37,644 bases of DNA from Clostridia bacterium (GTDB lineage: Bacteria; Bacillota; Clostridia; Oscillospirales; CAG-272), in contig JAFXHU010000030.1 of NCBI GenBank assembly GCA_017533565.1, positions 1 to 37,644 on the forward strand. Direction: 5' to 3'. Both the position numbers and the translations under genes were made by a program. Positions 22,932-31,962 of this stretch are shown here, piece after piece (position 1 is the first letter of the stretch; every line of letters starts with the position of its first letter). The notes beneath the pieces were generated by a model that ran no database searches, was not told the DNA's origin, and was given only the letters and a program-made list of their open reading frames with translations.

Positions 22932-22959
22932 CGTATGCACACGCGTGAATATGCATACG
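22932..22959. repeat. Palindromic element in the leader of the subtilase gene
   Basis: CGTATGCA (22932-22939) and TGCATACG (22952-22959) form an 8-bp inverted repeat. Between them sits a second palindrome, CACGCGTG (22940-22947). It starts about 16 bases after the -10 box, a position suited to an operator or an mRNA 5' hairpin. Confidence 0.6.
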
Positions 22960-22997
22960 TACACATTATAGAAATGCAGAAAGGCAAATTTCCAGGT

Positions 22998-25900
22998 ATG
23001 AAAAAAACATTCACAAAGGTATCCACAAGCATACTCGTGATTCTTTTGACCGCTGTGATGATTTTCAACGTTTCCTCCGATGCCATCGTCGGCACGGCGG
23101 AGGCGGCGGGATATATCAAGCGGCTCACCTCGGTTGACCCGAATTACGAGGACTATATCAACGGGGAGGTTGCGTTTAAGCTCCCCGAAACGGTAAAGGA
23201 CGACGACCTCATTTCGGTTATCGTTATGCTTGACACCCCCTCCCTTCTCGAAAGCTATAACGAAATGGGAGCGCTCACCTTTACCGAGTACGTTTTCTCG
23301 GACGAGGCGGACGAATTAAGAAGCGAGGTTAAGGCGGACAAGGAGCTTATCTCCGAGAAGCTTTCCGACCTCGGCATCGAGCATAGCACGGGCGCGGAGT
23401 ACGATACGGTGCTTACGGGCTACGAAATCCTTATCGAAGCGAGATACTTCGAGGATATGTGCGAGGCTCTCGGCGAGAACAGGCGCGCGGTGGTTGGCGA
23501 GGTTTACAATCCCGCAGAAACGCAGCTCGTCGAAAACAACGTAAACGTTTACGAAACGGGTATCTTCAACTCCTCCGCCTTCGGATACGACGGCGAGGGT
23601 ATCGTGGTTGCGGTGCTTGACACGGGTCTTGACTACACCCACGATGCATTCGACGCAAGCAGGCTTGCGGGCAAGAAGCTCGGTCTTACCTTCTCGGAGG
23701 TTGAGGCGCTTCTCGGCGGCACGAATGCAAAGGAGATAATCCCCGGACTTATCGCATCGGACGTGTACGTAAGCGACAAGGTTCCGTTTGCGTTCGACTA
23801 CGCGGATTACGATTCCGACGTTTACTCCATACATAACAACCACGGTACGCACGTTTCGGGCGTAATCGTCGGTGACGACGACGTTATCACGGGCGTTGCT
23901 CCGAAGGCACAGGTGGTTTCGATGAAGATTTTCTCCGACACCTACGATTCGGCGCGCTCCTCCTGGATTCTCTCGGCTCTCGAGGATGCGGTTGCTCTCG
24001 GCGTTGACGTAATCAATATGTCGATAGGTACGGCGTGCGGCTTCTCCCGCGTGAGCGACGAGGAGGCAATCTCGGGCGTTTACGACAGAATCAGAGAAAA
24101 GGGCATAAGCCTCGTCGTTGCGGCATCGAACAGCTTCTCCTCCGCGTACGGCTCGGAGAAGAACGGTAACCTCGGTCTTACCTCCAACCCCGATACGGGC
24201 ACGGTAGGCTCGCCCTCCACCTACGAGGCGGCGCTTTCGATTGCCTCCATTAACGGAACGAAGACTCCCTACCTTCTTTACGGCTCGACGATAATGTACT
24301 TTACCGAGGCAACCGACGCGGCGAGCGAGGAAAAGCATTTCTTCGACGAGCTTCTCGGAGAGGGTCGCGACTCTATGGAGATAGAGTACGTGCTTGTTCC
24401 CGGTGTGGGACGAAACACCGACTACAACGGCGTTGACGTTACGGGCAAGATTGCACTCGTAAGGCGCGGCTCTACCACCTTTGAGCAAAAGGCAAACGCG
24501 GCACTCCAGGCGGGTGCGGCGGGCATCATAATTTACAACAACACCTCCGGTGAGATAAGAATGAACGCGGGTACTACGGATATTCCGATATGCTCGATTT
24601 CACAGGACGACGGAGAAATCCTCGCGGCGGCAAAGCGCGGCACTATCAAAATCAGCCGCACTCAGGCATCGGGTCCCTTTATGTCCGACTTCTCCTCCTG
24701 GGGTCCGACACCCGACCTCCGTATAAAGCCCGAGATTACCGCACACGGCGGTAACATTCTCTCCGCGGTTACGGGTAACGAGTACGACAGGCTTTCGGGT
24801 ACGTCGATGGCTTGCCCGAATATGGCGGGCGTTATCGCGGTGCTTCGTCAGTACGTAATCGAAAACTACCCGAGGCAGGAGGAAATCACACTCCCGAACG
24901 GGGAAATAAATTACCCCGAGGTAAACGCGATTATCAACAGATTGCTTATGTCCACGGCGGACGTCGTTTACGCCAAAAACGGTCTTCCCTACGCAGTCAG
25001 AAAGCAGGGCGCGGGTCTTGCAAACCTTTCGGCGGCGGGCGATACGAGGGCGTTCATCCTTACGTACAGCAAGGATACGGCGAGCTTCACGCGCGAAAAC
25101 GCAATGGACAAAACCAAGATAGAGCTTGGTGACGATCCCACGAGAAGCGGTGTATATAGCCTCACCTTCTCGGTTTACAACTTTGGAAATTCTGCTCTTT
25201 CTTACGATATATCCGCTCTCGTTATGACCGAGGGCGTCAGCGATACACTCACCTACAAGGGTGAAACGGTGGTTACCGAGGAGGGCTATGTCCTCGGCGG
25301 TGCGGCAATAGAAATCAACCGTGTAAGCGGCGGTGCGTTAAACGGCAAAAGGCTTTCGGTTTCGGCGGGCGAGACTGCAACCGTAACGGTTACGATTACG
25401 CTTTCCGACGCGGACAAGGATTATCTTAATAAATCCTTTGAAAACGGTATGTACGTGGAGGGCTTTATAACCCTTACCGCGGCAGAGGGCACGGAGATTG
25501 ACCTCAACGTTCCCTACCTTGCCTTCTACGGCGACTGGACGCAGGCACCCCTCTTTGACATCGACTACTACGAAACCAACAGGGACGAGCTTAACGATTC
25601 GATAGAGCTTCTCGACAAGACTCTTCCCGACGCTTACGCAACCCGTCCCATCGGCGGTATTCAAAGCGACTATATAAGCTATCTCGGCTCGTATTTCTTC
25701 ATACAGAACCCGAACGACAAGATTATCGCGGCTTCGCGCGACTACGTTGCCCTTTCAAACTACGAGGGCACGGTGCATTCGCTTCGCTTCGTGTGGGCGG
25801 GACTTTTGCGTAACGCGGCGAAGATTGAAATAACGATTACGGACGCGGCAACGGGCGAGGTTATCTTTACAAGAACCGAAAACGACGTGCGAAAGTCCTA

Positions 25901-28900
25901 CGGCGACGGCGGCTCGATTTATCCCGCAAACGTCGAAATCGAATTCGATACGCAGGACTACAACCTCAAGAACAACACGCAATATCTCGTAAAGCTTCAG
26001 GGCTACGTGGATTACGGTGACGGTGGTCTTGTTGCAAACGAGTCCTCCACCTTTGAATTTCCGTTCACGGTTGACTTCGAGGCTCCCGCGATTACCGACG
26101 TGGAGTATTACACCGAGTACGATAAGGACAAGAAAAAGAACCGCCTTTTCGCAAGGGTTGCCGTTTACGATAACCACTACTCGATGGCAATGCAGGTCGG
26201 ATATATCGCAAAGGCAGCCGAGGGCAGCGCGTACGAGAACCAGATTATGTCCTTCTCCGACTATCTCACCCCGATTTATTCGGAGAAAAACGGTACTACC
26301 TACGTTACCTACGAGCTTACCGACTACATTTACGATATAAAGACGAAGGGCGTTAGCAAAAACAACCTCGCGATTTCGGTATATGACTACGCGATGAACT
26401 ACGCGGTTTACGAAATACCGCTTCCCGCCGAGTATATCGATTTCTATCTCGAGGAGAGCGAAATAACGCTTAACCCCAACGAGATTTACAAGCTTACTCC
26501 TCTCGTTTATCCCGATACCGAGTGGCCCGAGCTTCTCACCTACAACTCCACCAACGAGAGCGTCATCCGCGTGGTTAACGACAAGGTCGTTGCCGTCGGA
26601 AGCGGTAAGGCGCAGGTATTTATCTTCGACGAGAGCGACCCGAACAAGGTCGTGCGCCTTAACGTTACCGTCCGCAAGGAGGGCGACGAGGGCTACAAGA
26701 AGATAAACCCCTCCACAATCGTGGATAAATTTGAAATTATTGGCTACGATACGCTTAAAGCGTATTATCAAATGGAAACCGAAAAGAAGGAAATCGGAGA
26801 AACCGGAGATACGAAGAGCTTTGACGGAAATCCGTACCTTTCGATGTACCCGTCCGAATCGGTAAGGCTTCGCCTGCAGCTTGACGAATATTTCGCGGGC
26901 AAGACGACGCTTACCTACATAAGCGGTAACGAAAAGGTTGTTTCGGTTGACCAAAACGGCGTCATCGTCGCAAATTCGGAGGGCGCGGCTAACATCACCG
27001 TAAAGCTTTCGCTCGGAACGAAGAGCGTGACGAGGACGGTAAGGGTTGAGGTAAAGGACCCCTACGTAAGAAGCGGTCCGACCCTTACGAGCTATTTCGG
27101 TAACGGCGGTCTTGTACAGATACCCGCCGATATGAGATTTACCGAAATCGGTCAGTACGCATTCTCCAACTACGAATACGTTGACAAGGACCCCTCCGAG
27201 ATAACCGAGGAGGAGCCTGACGCAACGAAGCCCACCTACATCGGTGACAACACGATAACGAAGGTTATCATTCCCGAGGGTGTGGAAAAGATAGGTCCGT
27301 ACGCATTCGCAAACCTCACCGCCCTTGAAACGGTGGTGCTTCCCTCCACGCTTAAGTATATCGAATACGGCGCGTTCTACGGCTGTACCTCTCTTAAGAG
27401 CGTAGAGGGTCTTGAATACGTCGTCACGATTAACAAGTACGCGTTTATGGGCTGTGACCTTAAGGGCGAGCTTAACCTTGCCTCCGCGCACGCTATCGCA
27501 GACTACGCATTCTCGGCAATGACTACGGTTAAATACGACGCGAACGGAAACGCAAGCTACGTTAACGTTGCAAACGATTTCACGAAGGTAACGATTTCCG
27601 AAACGCTTCGCTCCATCGGCGCGTCGGCGTTCGAGGGCTGTGCAAGCCTTTCCACCGTTGATATAAGGGCGGAAAAGGTAAAGCTTGGCGAGAGGGTATT
27701 CGCGAGCTGTACCTCTCTTACCGAGATTGAGGTAAACACGAGCGTCGTGCCGAGAAGCGCGTTTGAGGGCTGTCGCAGCCTTTCGACCGTTAAGCTCGGA
27801 AGGGACGTTGCGGCTATCGGTGAATTTGCATTTACCTACACGAGAGCGTCGATTGAGATTGACAGTCAAAACGGCATTCTTTCCTCGGTAGGCGGCGGAA
27901 TTATCAAGACGGTTGACGGCGTTAAGACGCTCGTTGCCGTTGCTCCCTCCGCAAGCGGAAGCTTCACCCTCGAGGGTGTTGCCGTAATCGGACAGGGTGC
28001 GTTTGCGGGCAATACGAGAATTACCTCCGTAAATATGCCCGACGCGGTTATAGTTGACAAGTACGCCTTTGCGGACTGTACCGCGCTTTCCTCCGTAACG
28101 CTCGGAGAGCTTACCTCCATCGGAGATTACTCCTTCTACAATACACCCGTATCGGTGCTTCCGAGCTTTGCTCCCGAGCTTAAGAGCATTGGCATTTACG
28201 CCTTTGCATACACGGACGTTACTACCGTTACGATTCCCGCGGGAATGAAGGTCGGCGAGGGCGCGTTCTGCGAATGCCAGAAGCTTGCCTCCGTATATAT
28301 CGGCGACGGCGCGGTCCTCGGACTCGGCTCGTTTATGCTCGGAAGAAGCTCCTCAAACTTCAGAACGGGTCAGCAGAACTTCAGACTCGAAAGCAAGACA
28401 GTAAACGGTCAAAAGATTTATTTCTACAAGTACGTATCCGCGCTTACCACCATTGAAATCGGAAACAACGTCGTTATCGGCGATTCCGCCTTCCTCGGTG
28501 CGGCAAGCGTTATCACGGTTAAGCTCGGCGACGGCGTTGACGTTGGCAGAATGGCGTTCTACAATGCGGAGTCGCTCGGCTACATCGACCTTTCAAAGGT
28601 AGTATTCGTCGGCGAAATGGCGTTCTCGGGCGACGTGCTTTATCAGTACACCAACGCAAACGCAAACGAATATTACGTTGACCCCGTAACGGGCGAATAC
28701 GGCTACAGCTATCACGCGGCAAAGCTTACTACGGTGGACCTTTCCTCCGCGGTGCTTGTCGAAAGAGATGCAAGCGGCAACGTTATCCGCGACGGTAAGC
28801 AGGCATTCCAGTATTCCGAAAAGCTCTCTACCGTTATTCTCGGCGAGGGTCTTACCGAAATTCCCTATATGGCGTTTGCGGACTGTCCCTCCCTTTCAAG

Positions 28901-30524
28901 CGTAAATCTTGAGGGCGTTGTGTCAATCGGCGAGGGTGCTTTCTCCAAGACTGCGCTTACCGAGGTTGACCTTTCCTCCGCTACCGAAATCGGAGATTAC
29001 GCATTCGTATATTGCGAGGGGCTTACCGACGTGACCTTTAATCATAACGGCGGCGTTTCCGTCGGCGAGGGCGCGTTTGCATACGATACGGCTCTCGTTA
29101 ATACCGTGGGACTCGGCGGTGTCGAGCATTTCGGCAATTACGCCTTTGCTTACGGTGCGATTACAAGTCTCGACCTTTCGGGTGCCGTAACAATCGGCGA
29201 CTTTGCATTCCTTAAGCCGTCGCCCTCCGATTACCTTTTCGACGGAACGGTTTACACGCTTTCGGTCACTCTCGGAGAGAAGCTTACGAGCCTTGGCGAC
29301 AATCCCTTCGCAAACGCGGTGCTTGCTCCCTTCTCCCGCGAGGTTGTAACCGAGTGGAACGGAAAGGAATACACCGAAATCACATATACCTTTGATATCA
29401 GCGAGAGCGTTAAGGTCATCGACGGCTCGCTTTACAGCGCAGTTCCCTACGGTCTTGAGCTTTCCACCTACGTTCCCTTCGGCGGCACGAGCGCCGTAAT
29501 TCCCGAGGGCGTTGTGAGAATTTCCGCAATGGCATTCTCCGCAACCGACGTGGTTATGGTTACTCTCCCGCACAGCCTTAACTCCATAGGTCACAAGGCG
29601 TTCTTCGATTGCGAGTCGCTTACTACCGTGGTGTTCAAGAGCTTTGAGGCTCCCGTGCTTGAGGAGGAGTTTGACCAAAACTTCTTCCTTTCGGGCGAGA
29701 ACTTCCCCGACGTCAGCGAATATCAGGCGGGCAATAACACCTATATGGGTCTTGGTATCGTTGACTACATTATGTACATCACGCTTGACGGAGAGACCAA
29801 CACCTTCGATTACTCCGCCGTATATTACGGTGCGAATTTCGTCGATTACGTCGGTCACAGAGAGCCTTCGCTCGTTATGGTTCATCCGTCGAACGGAAAA
29901 TATTACGACAGCTTCGTTTTGGACCGTTACTTTAAAACCAGAGTTTCGGGTGCGGTAAGCGCGGACGATAACACTCTTGCGGCTATCGAGGCAATCAACA
30001 GGCTTCCCGCAATGGTAATGCTTTCGGACGAGGAGCTTGTGCTTGCGGCGCGTGCCGCGTACGATAAGGTGCTTCTCGAGCAGCAGGCACTCGTTACAAA
30101 TTACTCCAAGCTTATTTCCGCGGAGAACGATATTCTCCTTCTCAAGGATTCGGGCAGCAATAACCAGCCGAATGAGGAGCCTACCCCCTCCGCCCCAACC
30201 GACGAGCCGAAGAAGAATAACGCGACGGTCATCGTGATTGTTTCGGTAAGCGCGGCGGTTGCGCTGGCTGCGGCGGCATACTTCCTCTATTTCAGGAAAA
30301 TGCTTGCCGAGGGCGGCGGAAAGCCTGCAAGCACCGAGGACGGACGGGAAAGCACCGCGGGCGGTGATAATACCGAGGCGTGCGAAAATACCGACGGCGC
30401 GGAGGAAAAATCCGAGGCGGACGAAAGTGCCGACGGCGCGGAGGAAAAATCCGAGTCGGACGAAACTGCCGACGGTGAAGAAAAATCCGAGGCGGACGAG
30501 CGCGAGGATAAAGACGATGAATAA
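22998..30524 (+). CDS. Giant cell-surface subtilisin-like protease (S8) with PA, Ig-like and BspA leucine-rich repeats
   Basis: The product has about 2508 aa from the ATG at 22998, where a typical signal peptide starts (MKKTFTKV, a hydrophobic core, AEA). The open frame reaches back to 22935 through the leader hairpin, so the longer start is less likely. The S8 catalytic triad is complete: Asp208 in VLDTGLDYTHD, His282 in NNHGTHVSG, Ser603 in GTSMACPN. A PA domain (about 430-560) is inserted between His and Ser, as in lactocepin and C5a peptidase. Beta-rich domains follow, then two BIG2-like Ig domains (about 1148-1226 and 1275-1354). An array of BspA-type LRR_5 repeats (about 1370-2215) has the pattern IGDYAFxxCxxLxxVxL. 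The C-terminus has a TM helix (about 2408-2433) and an acidic tail repeating DGAEEKSE. Role: hydrolysis of extracellular protein; the repeats may bind host or food polymers (inference). Confidence 0.93.
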   Translation: MKKTFTKVSTSILVILLTAVMIFNVSSDAIVGTAEAAGYIKRLTSVDPNYEDYINGEVAFKLPETVKDDDLISVIVMLDTPSLLESYNEMGALTFTEYVFSDEADELRSEVKADKELISEKLSDLGIEHSTGAEYDTVLTGYEILIEARYFEDMCEALGENRRAVVGEVYNPAETQLVENNVNVYETGIFNSSAFGYDGEGIVVAVLDTGLDYTHDAFDASRLAGKKLGLTFSEVEALLGGTNAKEIIPGLIASDVYVSDKVPFAFDYADYDSDVYSIHNNHGTHVSGVIVGDDDVITGVAPKAQVVSMKIFSDTYDSARSSWILSALEDAVALGVDVINMSIGTACGFSRVSDEEAISGVYDRIREKGISLVVAASNSFSSAYGSEKNGNLGLTSNPDTGTVGSPSTYEAALSIASINGTKTPYLLYGSTIMYFTEATDAASEEKHFFDELLGEGRDSMEIEYVLVPGVGRNTDYNGVDVTGKIALVRRGSTTFEQKANAALQAGAAGIIIYNNTSGEIRMNAGTTDIPICSISQDDGEILAAAKRGTIKISRTQASGPFMSDFSSWGPTPDLRIKPEITAHGGNILSAVTGNEYDRLSGTSMACPNMAGVIAVLRQYVIENYPRQEEITLPNGEINYPEVNAIINRLLMSTADVVYAKNGLPYAVRKQGAGLANLSAAGDTRAFILTYSKDTASFTRENAMDKTKIELGDDPTRSGVYSLTFSVYNFGNSALSYDISALVMTEGVSDTLTYKGETVVTEEGYVLGGAAIEINRVSGGALNGKRLSVSAGETATVTVTITLSDADKDYLNKSFENGMYVEGFITLTAAEGTEIDLNVPYLAFYGDWTQAPLFDIDYYETNRDELNDSIELLDKTLPDAYATRPIGGIQSDYISYLGSYFFIQNPNDKIIAASRDYVALSNYEGTVHSLRFVWAGLLRNAAKIEITITDAATGEVIFTRTENDVRKSYGDGGSIYPANVEIEFDTQDYNLKNNTQYLVKLQGYVDYGDGGLVANESSTFEFPFTVDFEAPAITDVEYYTEYDKDKKKNRLFARVAVYDNHYSMAMQVGYIAKAAEGSAYENQIMSFSDYLTPIYSEKNGTTYVTYELTDYIYDIKTKGVSKNNLAISVYDYAMNYAVYEIPLPAEYIDFYLEESEITLNPNEIYKLTPLVYPDTEWPELLTYNSTNESVIRVVNDKVVAVGSGKAQVFIFDESDPNKVVRLNVTVRKEGDEGYKKINPSTIVDKFEIIGYDTLKAYYQMETEKKEIGETGDTKSFDGNPYLSMYPSESVRLRLQLDEYFAGKTTLTYISGNEKVVSVDQNGVIVANSEGAANITVKLSLGTKSVTRTVRVEVKDPYVRSGPTLTSYFGNGGLVQIPADMRFTEIGQYAFSNYEYVDKDPSEITEEEPDATKPTYIGDNTITKVIIPEGVEKIGPYAFANLTALETVVLPSTLKYIEYGAFYGCTSLKSVEGLEYVVTINKYAFMGCDLKGELNLASAHAIADYAFSAMTTVKYDANGNASYVNVANDFTKVTISETLRSIGASAFEGCASLSTVDIRAEKVKLGERVFASCTSLTEIEVNTSVVPRSAFEGCRSLSTVKLGRDVAAIGEFAFTYTRASIEIDSQNGILSSVGGGIIKTVDGVKTLVAVAPSASGSFTLEGVAVIGQGAFAGNTRITSVNMPDAVIVDKYAFADCTALSSVTLGELTSIGDYSFYNTPVSVLPSFAPELKSIGIYAFAYTDVTTVTIPAGMKVGEGAFCECQKLASVYIGDGAVLGLGSFMLGRSSSNFRTGQQNFRLESKTVNGQKIYFYKYVSALTTIEIGNNVVIGDSAFLGAASVITVKLGDGVDVGRMAFYNAESLGYIDLSKVVFVGEMAFSGDVLYQYTNANANEYYVDPVTGEYGYSYHAAKLTTVDLSSAVLVERDASGNVIRDGKQAFQYSEKLSTVILGEGLTEIPYMAFADCPSLSSVNLEGVVSIGEGAFSKTALTEVDLSSATEIGDYAFVYCEGLTDVTFNHNGGVSVGEGAFAYDTALVNTVGLGGVEHFGNYAFAYGAITSLDLSGAVTIGDFAFLKPSPSDYLFDGTVYTLSVTLGEKLTSLGDNPFANAVLAPFSREVVTEWNGKEYTEITYTFDISESVKVIDGSLYSAVPYGLELSTYVPFGGTSAVIPEGVVRISAMAFSATDVVMVTLPHSLNSIGHKAFFDCESLTTVVFKSFEAPVLEEEFDQNFFLSGENFPDVSEYQAGNNTYMGLGIVDYIMYITLDGETNTFDYSAVYYGANFVDYVGHREPSLVMVHPSNGKYYDSFVLDRYFKTRVSGAVSADDNTLAAIEAINRLPAMVMLSDEELVLAARAAYDKVLLEQQALVTNYSKLISAENDILLLKDSGSNNQPNEEPTPSAPTDEPKKNNATVIVIVSVSAAVALAAAAYFLYFRKMLAEGGGKPASTEDGRESTAGGDNTEACENTDGAEEKSEADESADGAEEKSESDETADGEEKSEADEREDKDDE

Positions 30525-31871
30525 GATATTAAAATTTTTAGTTCCCGCAGTGCTTTTGGTGAGCGTGCTTTTCGCGCTCACCGCCTGCAAGGGGCGGGAT
30601 AATCCCTACAAGAGCAACGAGGACGACGGCTATACCTTCAACGTAAGATACGACGCGGGCAACGGAAGCTTTACGACCAACACCTCCGTCGTGGTTGACA
30701 GCTACAATCCCGACGATTTCCCGTCGGGAAGCCTCCCTCTCGTAGCTCCCGAAAACAAAAGCGTAAGAGGTGACAGGGCACAGGTTGCAAAGAATAACGG
30801 CTTTATTCTTGCGGGCTGGTACACCGAGCGCACTCCCGTGCTTGACGGCGAGGGCAGACACCTCGACTACCTTGGCGGCATTGCGAGCGAAAGCGGACTT
30901 AATCCCGCATACACCTACGGTGGGTATTGGGATTTCGATAACGACAGGCTCGACCTTTCCGCCATAGACGGCAGCACCGTAACGCTTTACGCGGCGTGGG
31001 TGCCCGAGTTTTACTTTGAATTTTACGACGTGAATACGGGCGAAAAGCTTGGCGAGGAGATTGCGAGCGTCGGCGAGAGGATTATCCTTCCCGCGCTTAA
31101 CAGAGATACGGGCAGGGTTGAGGCAAACTCCCTTCCCCAGCTTATCGGCAGGACCTACGACGTAAGCAATATGTACACCGAGATTGGCGGCAATCCCGTA
31201 AGCGGAGAGCTTGTACATTCGGGCAGTATAAACCTTGAAAACGCAACCGCGGAAGGCTCTGTTATGAAATATACGTCGAGCTTCTCGAGGGCGAGTGGTA
31301 TTGGATTTCAACCGCAGACCAGCTTATAAGCAACGCAAACCCCGCGGCGCACTACGTTATCGAGGCAGACCTTGATTTTACGGGCAAGAGCTGGCCGCTT
31401 AACGGAAGCTTTTCGGGCGTTATCGAGGGTAACGGTCACAAAATAAGCAATATCACGGTAAAGCAAAGCAGCTTTTCAAACCTTGCGGGTATTTTCAAGA
31501 CGGTAACCTCAAAGGCGGTTATTACCGAGCTTTCCTTTGAAAACGCGGTGCTTGAAATCAACAAGGGCTATAACAAGGAAAACGGACTTTACTACGGTCT
31601 TTTTGCAGGAAAAATCGAACAGGGCGCAACGGTTTCACAGGTTAGCGTTACGGGTAAAATGACGTTTTACGCGGAGGCGCTTAACGGCTCGCTTACGAAG
31701 GACAACGGCACGTATACCGTCGGACTCGTTGCGGGTGTGGGCTACGAATTTTGCCAAATCGATTATTCGGGAATTACGCTCGAGGCTGTTAACGGCGACG
31801 GCGCTACGCACACGGTTACGCTTGGCGCAAGCGGCAACGTCGTAAGCTGGTTTAGAGAGAAAAAGCAGTAA
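30517..31871 (+). CDS. InlB-repeat lipoprotein gene broken by a one-base frameshift
   Basis: The ATG at 30517 overlaps the subtilase stop codon. The signal peptide ends at LTAC (Cys24). An InlB B-repeat-like (Listeria-Bacteroides) domain follows (about 38-175, YTFNVRYDAGNGSFTTN, ILAGWYTE, VTLYAAWVP). The frame stops at 31329 after an unlike tail, while frame 3 from about 31269 carries a natural continuation: IYVELLEGEWYWISTADQLI, then YVIEADLDFTGKSWP and GVIEGNGHKISNITV, the beta-helix pattern of GLUG-like surface proteins, to the stop at 31871. Adding one A to the AAA at 31267-31269 restores MKIYVELLEG and a single frame of about 451 aa. So the gene is either frameshifted in this strain or the assembly lacks one A. 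It may be a surface-binding protein working with the protease. Confidence 0.82.
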
Positions 31872-31877
31872 ATTTTC

Positions 31878-31937
31878 CCCCAACCAAGTTATTAAAAATT
31901 CGGGCGGTAAATTCCTTCCCCAACCAAGTTATTAAAA
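31878..31937 (+). repeat. Direct repeat in front of the peptide-binding protein gene
   Basis: A 20-bp word beginning CCCCAACCAAG occurs exactly twice, at 31878-31897 and 31918-31937, with a 40-bp period. There is no clear terminator or consensus promoter here. The repeat may be a regulator site or a local duplication. Confidence 0.75.
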
Positions 31938-31962
31938 TTTCATCATATAAAGGAGAAAAACA

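Noticed and set aside
25755..27869. 704-codon open frame on the minus strand
   Set aside because: It lies entirely inside the subtilase gene, lacks a ribosome site and a protein-like composition (Val/Arg/Asn-rich), and is a by-product of codon bias.
27100..29650. Regularly spaced similar words, at first sight CRISPR-like
   Set aside because: They are codons of BspA-type leucine-rich repeats in one long open frame; the units are not identical and there are no unique spacers.
28923..30590. 555-codon open frame on the minus strand
   Set aside because: Shadow of the LRR and tail region of the subtilase; its repetitive start only mirrors the acidic DGAEEKSE codons.
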